From positions 9,288,506 through 9,352,505 of the forward strand of contig NC_053137.1 in NCBI RefSeq assembly GCF_016808335.1: DNA of 64,000 nt. The letters run 5' to 3'. Under the pieces are notes generated by a model. The model saw only the letters and a list, made by a program, of their open reading frames with translations, did no database searches and was not told the origin of the DNA. Position numbers and translations under genes: made by a program. The DNA comes from Panicum virgatum (taxonomy: Eukaryota > Streptophyta > Magnoliopsida > Poales > Poaceae). Positions 34,526 through 45,600 of this stretch are shown piece after piece. The first letter of the stretch is position 1; every line of letters begins with the position of its first letter.

Positions 34526-34989
34526 TGTGTGTCAGTGGCGAAGCTACATGTAGCTGTCGGGTCGTCAGACCCCGATGAGTTCTGCAAATTTCTATGTATA
34601 ATAGTGTTATATACGTACTGGACCCCATCGTCTCAGTGGAGCCGACCCCGGCGGCAAGCTCGGCTGGCTTCACCCCGGGCTGCCACTGCCATCGGCGTCT
34701 TTGGTGAAAGGTGTATGCGCTTCATTTGTGGTTGGCTGCATAAATGTAGCTGCTAATTCAGCTTTTTGCTTCATATTTAACATCTCTTCCTGCGTATATT
34801 ACCTAAATGCACTTCTCTAACTATTCAACATCTCTTTCATGTGCGCATTGCTTCCCATGGTACTATGATTAAGGCATGCTGTTGTATAACTAGATAATCT
34901 GCTCATTTGAGATGAATTTTTATTATTGTTTTTAGTAATTCAATGTTTATATCGCTGCTCAGGTGTGCTATGAGGGATGAGGCAGTACT

Positions 34990-35362
34990 ACCAGAGTTTG
35001 CATTCATGTAGTAGTACATGCTAATCTTTATGTTTAAATAGAATGATACTGACTTTCTCCTATATTTATCTTTACTCTTGAGTTGAGATTTGGGGAAAAC
35101 ATATCGTAGAGCGAGAAGTGCTCCTACCTGCAATGATTGATGTGTGATTATTGTGAGAGATATGCTTGCTTAGATCGGGCTGTGATTTTTCTTTTATTTT
35201 GTAGAGGACTACTAGTTAAATTGATACTTGGTATAAGCTGATGTCAAGATTACACCTTGTGTGATGCTTCCTTGCCTGTGCAATATGTTGATCCATATTT
35301 TTTTGTCAATTGCTTCTATGGAGTGGAGGGATCTTAATTTTTATTCTGATGTGTGTGCAGCT
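34990..35362. repeat. Direct repeat, copy 1 (second at 37440-37882)
   Basis: The strings GTAGTACATGCTAATCTTTATG, ATATTTATCTTTACTCTTGAG, ATACTTGGTATAAGCTG and ATGCTTCCTTGCCT occur in the same order in both copies, about 2.45 kb apart. Both copies end in a GTGTGTGCAG splice-acceptor-like string. Confidence 0.8.
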
Positions 35363-35490
35363 AGTACCATGTGGTATAATGTAAAATTGGTCAAAGTTCA
35401 ACACCTAGAACTTCATCTTAAGGTGGTATCCCGTACCAGTTGCTCGGTTCGAGCCGCTTAGATGACTCTGCTGAAGGAGTACCGGGCTGT

Positions 35491-35865
35491 ACTAGGTAGG
35501 AGGTTGTATATGATAAATAATTGAAATATCAATTAAAACATTATACACTCGAGTTGGTTCTCAAAGAGTTCGTTTGTACAAGGGTGTATATATGATATTT
35601 TTTTTGAAGAAATATGTATATATGATATCACAAGATAGAATATGTAACAGGTTTTATGCTTGTACAGAACAAAAATGTGTATGATGTACTAGGTAGGAGG
35701 TTGTATGGAGTAGTAGTAAGGCGGAAGAGAAATGTATATAGTAAAATAATTGAAATATTAAATAAAATATTATAAACTCAAGTTGGTTCTCAAACAGATT
35801 GTCTGTACAAGGGTGTATATATGATATCACAAGTGAAGATATGTAATAGATTTTATGCTTATTGG
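35491..35865. repeat. Two-copy 197-bp tandem repeat
   Basis: ACTAGGTAGGAGGTTGTAT starts at 35491 and 35688. The copies share GTTGGTTCTCAAA, TACAAGGGTGTATATATGATAT and the ATATGTAAYAGRTTTTATGCTT end. Confidence 0.85.
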
Positions 35866-36720
35866 GAGAAGAATATGTGTACGAGGCGTACGACCGCTGG
35901 CTCGCCGCCAAGATGGATGAGCTCCGCACCGACCCCCGCTGGCGCCGGGCACTAGCGCCGCGTGGCTCGGGAACGCGCTCAGCCTCGCCGCCGCCGCGCA
36001 GAGGCGCCTTGTTGCGTCCGCGTCGGAACGACTGTCGACATCGTCCGAAGACCATCGACGAGTGCGTCGAGGACACCGCGGAGCTGCTCGATGCTTGCAT
36101 CGGCTTCGGAGGCGGTGGCGGCGGCCACGCGACGTCACGCCGTCGCGTCGTTCTTGGGGTGCGAGGCCTGGAGCGGCGGTGCGGCACCGAGGTCGTCAAG
36201 TGCGGCTCCAACCTTTGCAATCGCACCAGGATGGCGCTTTACCACCGCTCGCCGTCGGCACGCTGGGTGCGGCGATAGCATTCCGCCCGCGCGGAAGACG
36301 ACCTGCCCCCCCCGGGTCGCCGCACCGCCGGAGCTGTGCAGCCACGCGGGAGACGGCGCAGTCGTCCCCATGCGAGAGTTCCCTGTACCACGCCTCCGCG
36401 GCCTCCGTCGAGGCCCACAGCTCGCGCAGCAGCCTGTTGCTGCTGTTGCCACACAGGGCGCGGTGAAGGGCAGGGACGGCGACGTCCAGCTGTGGCCCGA
36501 GGCGCCTTGCTCCTTGGCTTGCGCGAGGTCAACACGGCGGTCAGCTCCGCCAGCCGAGACCCTTGCCTGCGGCGGTCGCTGCTGCAGCACGATGGGCTTA
36601 CCAGGGCGGCGGCGGATCTGGGTGCCCACCTCGGCTTCCACCACGTGCTGCTAGCGACCAGCGGCCTGCAGGTCTCCACTCCGCCCTCTCCTGTTCTTGC
36701 CTCTCCAGCCCTTTTTGTTT
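35866..36720 (+). pseudogene. Decayed single-exon gene, BYPASS1/ROH1-like (tentative)
   Basis: GC-rich, with coding-like text scattered over three frames: AWLGNALSLAAAAQRRLVASASE (frame of 35962), then after a shift TIDECVEDTAELLDACIGF, then ERRCGTEVVKCGSNL and MALYHRSP, later SLYHASAASVEA. This order resembles plant BPS1/ROH1-type (DUF793) proteins, but that is recalled pattern, not a search. Several frameshifts make it non-functional. It lies inside the 4.4-kb insertion, so it may be a captured copy. Confidence 0.4.
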
Positions 36721-37435
36721 CTTAGATTGCCTTTTGTTTTGTTGCAAAAAGAGGAGCTTTCTTCAACCGGTGCTGCTTGCTTGTACTGGCTTGAAATGAC
36801 AGTTCTATGTGTGAGAAGAAAGAGAATGAGCTTTTGGTCATGAATCGATTTCCTTCCACCACCTTGTACCTGACCTGTACCCAAGCTACTAACTGTTGTT
36901 TTTATTCTGTCCGCTGCTACCCATAAATTGTTGGAAACCATTTATTTCTTTTGTTCTCTATTTTTTTCGGTTGAATGCTAGATGATGATGCTAGACCCCG
37001 GACACATTATAGGAGAAGTTGAGTGTATCACAATCCGTAGCATGTTGCACACAAATATATCACATTTCTATTCTCATGTATATTAATGGGCTTGTGTTTG
37101 AGAAAAATGTAATTTACAAATCATATAAGATTACATGCAGTATACCTGCAGAGCAGATATATTACGTGATGTATGTTTGAATGGTACATGTCTCATACAA
37201 TATACTCAAGGTAAATGCTCTTTATTGATCTGGGTGCATTACAATAGCAATATTTTGGTTCTTCAGGTTGGTCAGAATGTAGTTGAGTTTTGGTCTGAAA
37301 TTCGTACTTTTAGCTCTGAGAATGGTTGTGCATATTGCTACATGCACGTTTGTTTTGCTTAATCATTCAAGAGAAAAAACCTGATTCAAGCTTATTTTGA
37401 CCATAATTGCATTATTGTTGTCTTCTTGTACAATC
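36721..37435. other. No gene seen
   Basis: AT-rich interior of the insertion; short frames only. Confidence 0.35.
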
Positions 37436-37439
37436 TCAT

Positions 37440-37882
37440 TTGTGCATTCATTTAGTAGTACATGCTAATCTTTATGTTTAAATAAAGTGGTACACATGTA
37501 TTGAGTTTCTTTTATATTTATCTTTACTCTTGAGTTTTAAAGATATTTTTGGTTTATAGTAGGTACATTGGGCAGCCGGCAATCGGGGGTAGCGTTGGGC
37601 GGTATGCGCACGTGTCATCAGTACCACATCCACGTCTCCCTCCGTGAGCAGCAGTTGATAGGTACTTCCACGAGCAACATTCTCTTTGTTCTTGCCCCGG
37701 GGGTAGTGTTTTATTTTGTACACTATATTACTAGCTAAATCAATACTTGGTATAAGCTGGTATCAAGACTGCATCTTGTGCTATGCTTCCTTGCCTATGC
37801 AATATGGTGATCCATTTTTTCTTGTCATTTGCTTTTATTGAGTGGAGAGATACTAATTTTTGTTCTAATGTGTGTGCAGTTG
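37440..37882. repeat. Direct repeat, copy 2
   Basis: The second copy of the block at 34990-35362, with a different middle (37540-37730). Confidence 0.8.
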
Positions 37883-38690
37883 GGCAAAACCTCTCAAAAT
37901 TTGACACTATCTGCTCCATCTCCCTCCGTCCTCACTTCTTTGATCAATGGCAGTTCCTTATATTCTTGATGATGCGGCGAGGAGGAACGAGATGGCGGCG
38001 GTGGCAGGCAGTATGCGGACTGATGCGCCAATCGGTGGTTCCTCCCACGGTCCTCGATGGCTGGGTGCTGCAGGATCTGTTGTCATCTGAAGATGTGGTC
38101 TTCGATGATATGAACTCTGGTGGGTTGATATTCACAGCACTGTTCTGTTCCATTGGTTCACAACAATTTAGGCTAAAGATGAAGTAGCTGTTCATTACTA
38201 CCATGCAGTATCTAGGTGTCCAATTTAGCAAATGTAGGCTACAATCATATTACTAGGATGAAGTTATTACAAATTTCCTACCTGTACCAGTACTTGAAAC
38301 TCTGAATATATGTTCCAAGGTTTCTTAATTGTGCTGCTGTGTGCTTCAGTTTTGCCTAGATTCAGCCGCATGTATGCTTCAGTATGGTTGTTAATTCAAT
38401 CAACTACATGCTTCAGTCACATACCAATTCAGTCATATACATGGTTGTGATATGTTCATGTTTCAGTTGTCCCTAAATTCAGTTCAGATGAAGCTGTTTT
38501 GGCATAGTCCAAAAATTTCAGACATGGTGGATTAGTAATTGTTGTAGTATAATGGGCCTCCTTTTTTTTATGGGAGAATTAGTTCAGATGAATCTGTTTG
38601 GCATAGAAAAAAAATTGGACCTGGCATAAGCTTTTTTGGCCATCGGTTGGTGCTCTCCATTTACTTTCAGAGTCATGTTCAAGTGCTCTC
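37883..38690. other. No gene seen
   Basis: A 134-codon frame (37783-38187) lies partly in the repeat and shows no domain. The remainder is TTCAGT-rich AT sequence. Confidence 0.35.
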
Positions 38691-38691
38691 C

Positions 38692-38894
38692 ATTTGTCTG
38701 AATGTATAGGACTGTCGGTTGGTGCCGATGTTCATTCAGTAGGCTATTGTGCAGTCAGTGCTTTAAGAGTCTTTCCATTTGTCTGAATGTATAGGACTGT
38801 CGGTTGGTGCTTGGTGGTGGTGGCTAGGGCGAGTCTTTCCATTTGTCTGAATGTATAGGACTGTCGGTTGGTGCTTGGTGGTGGTGGCTAGGGC
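38692..38894. repeat. 64-bp tandem repeat
   Basis: Two near-perfect 64-bp units start at 38767 and 38831 (GAGTCTTTCCATTTGTCTGA to GGTGGCTAGGGC). A partial unit with CCATTTGTCTGAATGTATAGG lies at about 38691. Confidence 0.9.
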
Positions 38895-38925
38895 GCTGCT
38901 GCTGCCTGTGTGTGTGGGGGTGGGG

Positions 38926-39180
38926 GGTGGTTCACCCTGCGGCCAGGTTGGTGGAACGAACGGGCATGGGCCAAATTCCTCCCACACAACATAATTTTTC
39001 TTACTCTATTCCGACGCGTCCGACGCTTCTCCGCCCCGGCGCGTCGTCGCCGGCGGCGGAGTGCGTCGTCGCCGGAACCTAGAGGAGGCAAGGCAGCCAG
39101 CCACGGGGAACTGATGATGATGAACGGTAAGCCGCAGAGCATGCAAGACCCGTCGGAGAGTAGTTTCTTAACTGAACAGC
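38926..39180. repeat. Duplicated block, right half (copy B)
   Basis: It matches 6065-6440 from GGTTCACCCTGCGGCCAGG through TTACTCTATTCCGACGCGTC to the GATGATGAACGGTAAGCC string. Confidence 0.85.
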
Positions 39181-39692
39181 GGGGGCATCCGCAAATCTGG
39201 TCAGAAGCAAAACTATAATCATCAGTACGTATACATAGAAAAGGAGACTGCAAGTCGTAGATGTGAAGATCATGGGGATAGAAAAATAAAGGAACTGGCA
39301 ACAAAAGTCATGTCCAACGCCTGTGTGCAGGCGGCACGCCAACAAAAGTACATGCTATATATTGCCTCCGAGTCTCACTTAGTTACATCTGGCAATTCGT
39401 ACTGCAGGATGAAGCATGCACGCCTCCCAGTTATTCTGATTCATACGCAACATAACACAAAGGGAAAACTTGCATTGGGACGGTCCAAGATAACACATTC
39501 GACCAGCACGCCGGAACCATCAGATCGACACACAGGCGATAGGAAGTAGAAATGGAAATACACACACACACACCAAACAAACATTATTGCAACCTCGTTC
39601 ACCGTTTAGACACACGTAATGGAAAAGGGGACAGCAGGAAACAAGCAAAGTGAAGGAAACCACCCGGACCGACTGCTGGCGGTGTACGGAGC

Positions 39693-42600
39693 TCACCACA
39701 TTCCGCGCTTCAAAACAGGTTTGTTTGGATTCTCGATAAGCTGGCCCCGCACGTCTTCCAACCACTCCGGGCTGTAGTCATCAATCATGACTTCCTTGAG
39801 GCTGCGGAGAGATGATAGCCCAGAAAAAGAGACGTCGGAATATTCAGAACATAGCAGCTCAAGCTTGGGTGCTGCTCCTTCTTGAAACTCCAACGAGCTG
39901 ATGCCTGACCCTCCTAGCAGCTCCAGCACCGTCAAACTCGGGAATAATGCCTCCGGACGGGAAGTGAAACAACAGGGCTCTTCAGCCTCGAAACACTTGT
40001 ACCTTAGACGAAGGATGGCCAGGTTTGGTAACTTGCCAAGGACTTGTATGGTGCCATCCACCTCCGTTAGCCTGGTGCGTGATAGCTTCAACTTGACAAG
40101 GTTCTGGAGGCCTGCGACCCAGTCTGGCAATTTGCCCAGAGTGCCCCGCAGCTTGAGGCTCTGGAGTTTTTTCGGAGGCGAGCGCAGGCCATCCAAGCAG
40201 CCACGTAGGCCTGCCTCCTCCCATGAGTCCACAGAGAGTGATTCCAGGCGGCCGAGATGTTCAAGGGTGGAACAGAACTCTTGGCAGTTCTTCTTGTTGA
40301 TGCCTGTCACCGCTAACTTGTGCAATCGGGTGAGCCTTCTAATGTCCTGTAGGATGGCCTTCCCTCGTGCGATGTTCACGGTACCCAGAGTGTGCAGGTC
40401 TTTTAACTTCCTAAGCCCCTTTGGAACTACCACACCACGTGGATCTGCAAGCCTCTCTATAAAAGGGAACACGACGCAGCACCAATAGGTGCACACATCA
40501 CGCCTATTGATAAATTTATCATCATCAATGCCGACAGCAGACCTCCCAATCTCAAGGCTGCAACTTGACAAACAAAAGGCCAACAAAGTGAGAGTCCACA
40601 CACATAGCTTGTTCCGCATCAGCTTTGGTACAACTTCCACAATTTCGTTGTATGAGTAAGCACGAAGAATTCCATAATATGGCCCGGCACGAATGTATTG
40701 CAGCTTCCTAAGCTTGATAATGGCCTGCGGCAGCTTGATTATCAATGTATCAGTAATATCTAGTGTCTGGAGTTGCTTCAAGTTACCCAATGAATCTGGT
40801 AGGTGAAATATACCTCTGCATCTTCTTAAAGAAAGGTACTTCAGGTGCACGAGCTTCCCAATTGACTTGAGGTGGTGATCCACAAGACCCGAGGTGCTTT
40901 CCAAGTCTAGCACACGCAGCAACCTCATCTTGTCAGAAATATAAAATGGCTTCCACTCCCCAAACACCGTTAGTGACCGTATACGGGATAAGTCCACTGT
41001 GTTCTCAAACTCACTTTGGTCACCCTCCCAATTGCTGCTTATAGCAAGGTGACGTACGGTGCCTTGGGTGTTAAAGCTGCTGCCTTCTTCCATTCTAAAG
41101 ACAAGATTTTCCTCAATTGCCTTTGAGATGCTGATTTCACGCATGAGATCGTGGAGTTTGCAAGAGGAAATACCTTTCCTACTACCAATTTGTTCATTGA
41201 CGGGTAGGGTCATGCTCCGGTCAATGAGTTCAATGAAGTAGCTATCAGCTACTTCCCCCATAGACTTGCCACGCACCTCTCTTGAGTAACCCTCGGCATT
41301 CCACCGGTGCACCAAGCGTCTTCGGCTAATACTGTAGTCTTCAGGAAAGACCGATAGATACAAGAAACAAGACTTGAGATGATATGGTAAACCATCATAG
41401 CTTTTCATAAGGATAGTTTTGATTATTCCAAGCTCTGGATTCATCTCCAATTCAGCACTAATATGCTCATTCAATTTTCTCCACTCCATGGGAGTCTTCG
41501 GTTGCTTTGCCAAGAAACCACCTATGGTGACTATTGCAAGGGGAAGTCCACTGCACTTCTTCAGGATTGTTCTTGCCTCTTCAATCAGTGCGGGATGTTC
41601 ATTCAAATCTATGGCTTCCTTAAATACCTGCAATTGGTTGAATCAAGATGCTTAAGTATTGTAATACTAAATGATGTATAAATAAAGTTCCTAATTTGTG
41701 TTGGAGTATCTATATATATATATGGTACAAATATTAGCCTAACCCTTTTTTACATATAGAATCTCGTGCACATATAATGAACCAGTGGTGGCCAACCGAA
41801 AAAAGGAAATTATATACGGTTATTGAATGCGCCACATGCTTTTTAGAGAGAGTTCAGCACCACAGCTTATTATGGCATCTCCAACACTGCCTAATCAGCT
41901 ATCTATAATGGTGCTTACATCAACTTTTTGCTTAGGTGGCAAAGAGAGTTAATAAAGAGAGATAAAAGTTGACTATTATAGTTAGAGCAAGGTTAATAAT
42001 ACAGTCAGCTGCTAGCTGCAAGGATCTTTGCAGTCTATCTCTCAGCCTACTCGTACAATAGTTAGCTCTTCACCATTAATACATGGTCCACTTGTCTCTC
42101 TCACAATGTTTTTTGGTTTTTGTGTTGAAGCCGGCTGTAATTCTCTCTCTTCTCTACTTTCTCCTCCACCTTAGCATTCAGCCTGCTTACAGCCAGTTAT
42201 AACTTGTTCTTAGTAGCTAGACAATCTACTCACGACTTTTAAGACACATAGGGCGTGTTTGGTTGTTGGGCTAAAGCTAGCATGGCAAGAATACTTAGCC
42301 TAGGCAGATTTAGCCAGGGTAGTCCAATGCAAATAGGCTTGTGTTTGGTTTCTTGTACTAGCTAAGCCTATGTTGGTTAGATCTTGTTTGGTTGTCTTCC
42401 TTCCTTACAAGTACAGTCACCTGATCCATGCTTGGGTGAGCTTACGTCTGTCGCCTCTCACTTTAGGAATAAACACGGTAGAAATTCTTGAAAATAGATT
42501 CAATGAAGTCACATATGATACGTACCAAAAGGATCTCAAGGATAATATATTTATGTTGCAAAAATCAAAAGGTTGCTAATTTTCATTACAAGTTTACAAC

Positions 42601-45600
42601 TAAAACATGGTAAAACCTAGCAACTTTCACATATTGCATGCTAGAAATTTGCATAACCAGTGAGATATCTTCCTTAATCCTGAGCATCATAGCGGTGAGC
42701 GCACCGTAGAAGAAAGTGAGGCGGAGCAGGTAGCAGCGGTTTTTGTTGATATGGAAGTGGAACTCGTAGCAGAACTTGGCCGTGCAACGGTGAGGGAAGG
42801 CGCGGAGCGTGGAGAGCGGGGGGTCGAGGAGGCCATTTGGGCCCGGGAGCGTGGGTGCCTTGGGGCATCGATGGAGATGTAGGGGCCGTTGGCTTCCAGC
42901 GGAGGCCGTAGCCATCAGTAGTGTGGACATGATGCCACAGATGAGGGGGTAGAAGTCTCGGAACCTTGGCATGGCGGCAAAGGGCGAAGTGGGCAGGGAG
43001 GAGGAGGAAGATGAAGGCGGCGAGGAGGAGGAAGAGGGGGGCAGGAAGGCAGATTTTGGTCGAGCTGTTTCACTGGATTCCATGTGAGAATAGATGTGGA
43101 TTGTGGAGTGCGGGTGTTTTCATGTTGCAAAGGTTGGCAGCAGTGGTAGAGTGGTTGACTCGGCCGGCAGGAAGGTGGGCGCAGGAAGCGGAGGTGGAGG
43201 GGGTGCGCCACTGGCCGCGCGGGGGGAGCTCTGCCGCCGTGTGTAGGAGTGCTGTTGGCCAACGGGTGTCGGGTGTGCTCTGCCGGCTGCGGGGAGCACT
43301 GCATCCATGGCGCATGGTTACTGACAGTGAGAAGATTGTGATAAGGTTATATGACCGCTTAGTTGCAGCCTGGCTAGCTAGCTGCACTGCAAATGAGCTC
43401 AGCTTGTGTTTCCAGCAAGCCAGCCTCAGCCCCTCTTTTGGCTTGCTGGGGTCTGGCTTAGAGTCTTGACCAATCATCCAAACGGTGGAACACTATTAGA
43501 AAAGAGGCCAAAGGTCCACTCCAAAAGTACCGGCATGAAGAAGACCCGGTACCAATGCTAGCACAGGTACCGGTTCTTCTTCATACCGGTACTTTTGGGG
43601 TGGATGGAAGCCTATGGAGAGCCTTAGGTACCGGTTGGTAACACCCAACCGGTGCCTATCCGGTGGCACCGGTTGGTAACACCCATCCGGTGCCTATCCG
43701 GTGGCACCGGTTGGGTGTTACCAACCGGTACCTTAGGCTCATCCATGGGTTACTTCAAAAGAAAAATATCTCCCTCTCAATCACAAGTGATGTGTAGGTG
43801 AGATGGTAAGGGAATTACGCGCGAGGCAAGAGGTCGCGGGTTCCAATCCCAGCCACCGTGCCCGTATTTTTGGGGTGGATGGAGAGCCTTAGGCACCGGT
43901 TGGCTCTCCATAGGCACTGATTCATTTACCCGGTGCCGAAGATCGAGGCCTTTAGTCTCGGTTTCGGGGTATCTTTTCAAAAACCGGTACCTAAAGCCCT
44001 TACTAACCGGTACCTAAGGCCTCTTTTCTACTAGTGGAACCTGCATTGCCGGAGCCTGGCTAGCCCCTAAACCAAGCATCCATACAGACCCATACACATT
44101 GGAGAGATTTGATTTGTTAGCATTTTGGTTTATTAGGATATGTGTTTGATACCTTGAATGTGAGGCACATGTATCATGGCCTATAAATAAAATGGCTAAA
44201 TTCGAGCAATAGATTGAATTTGTTTTCCCCAAACTCTTTCTGTCCCTACCTTGTGGGTATGTTCATCATCACCGAAGCTGTACCCTAGAGCCTAGAGGTT
44301 CAGGACCACACCCATACTTCTCATCATACGATCTAAGCTACCCTCCGCCCGCCAATCGCCCACCTCCATGCCACCAGACCTGTTGATCCAGCTCCGATGA
44401 CCAGTGCTATTCAAGTGCAAGGAGATAATGATCACGGTGCCACTATAGAATCTGCTATCCCCATGTGTGCATCTTAAGCAAAAAAAAGGCTACAGGACAA
44501 CAGGTTCAACTCGAGCGCAATGCTAGTCACAGCATATCACTACGTCATAAAGCACTAATTAGTAAATAAAATGGCTAAATTCGAGCAATAGATTGAATTT
44601 GTTTTCCCCAAACTCTTTCTGTCCCTACCTTGTGGGTATGTTCATCATCACCGAAGCTGTACCCTAGAGCCTAGAGGTTCAGGACCACACCCATACTTCT
44701 CATCATACGATCTAAGCTACCCTCCGCCCGCCAATCGCCCACCTCCATGCCACCAGACCTGTTGATCCAGCTCCGATGACCAGTGCTATTCAAGTGCAAG
44801 GAGATAATGATCACGGTGCCACTATAGAATCTGCTGTCCCCATGTGTGCATCTTAAGCAAAAAAAAAGGCTACAGGACAACAGGTTCAACTCGAGCGCAA
44901 TGCTAGTCACAGCATATCACTACGTCATAAAGCACTAATTAGTTACGGATCTAGACACACATTAGTGACGGCGGAACCCCACGTCACTAAATTTTCATCG
45001 TTGATGTGAATCACATCGGTGAAGCATAAAAGCCGTCACTAATGACACCAAAAAGGTGACGGGTCTAGACTATGCGTGTCACTAATGTAGTTGATCTGTG
45101 GTGGCTGCATGTTTACCACAATCACTATTGATACCACAAAGGTAACAGCTTTAGCCTATCCATGTTACTGATGTCGTGTATCAGTGACGTCTCTATGTTC
45201 ATAAGTGTCACAGGTGACATCTATACTTGTGACGTGTCCTTTTAACCCCGTCCCAATTTTAATTTGTTATGAGCTTGTCGCCGACAACGGTGGAGCGCGT
45301 GGGGGCTAGCGGCCGGAGCGCGTCGGGGCTGGTGGCGGCCGAAATGCGTGGATGAGTGGTGGATGAGCGGGTGAATGAACGGGCCGGTGAACGATGGCTT
45401 ATATTATAGCAAATAATTATAATGTAGCACATTGGTGACATGGGTATAACAATGCGTCACTATTATGTTCCATTATTAATGATGCATCTCAAAGTTACCC
45501 ATCTACAATGATTTTGTTATTGTAAGTGTTGTATTTAGACCCGTCTTTGATATGTTTGCACCAGGGCAAGACCATTCTATTGGTGATGCGTCCGGTACAG

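Larger units (their letters stand above)
34526..38925. mobile_element. 4.4-kb insertion splitting the duplicated block
   Basis: It is absent from the corresponding place in copy A (6065-6070). It starts with GTCAGTGGCGAAGCTACATG, a phrase like the ends of some plant hAT elements, but no matching right terminus was found. TGTGTGT lies at both borders and may be a duplication or simple repeat. It contains internal direct repeats and a decayed gene fragment, so it may be a gene-capturing element. Confidence 0.45.

Noticed and set aside
34526..38925. Calling the insertion a hAT element
   Set aside because: Only the left phrase CAGTGGCGAAGC fits. No complementary right terminus was found, and TGTGTGT at the borders may be simple sequence.
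43787..43860. Functional tRNA gene
   Set aside because: A- and B-box-like strings are present, but the ends do not form an acceptor stem and the segment lies within a CACTA element.
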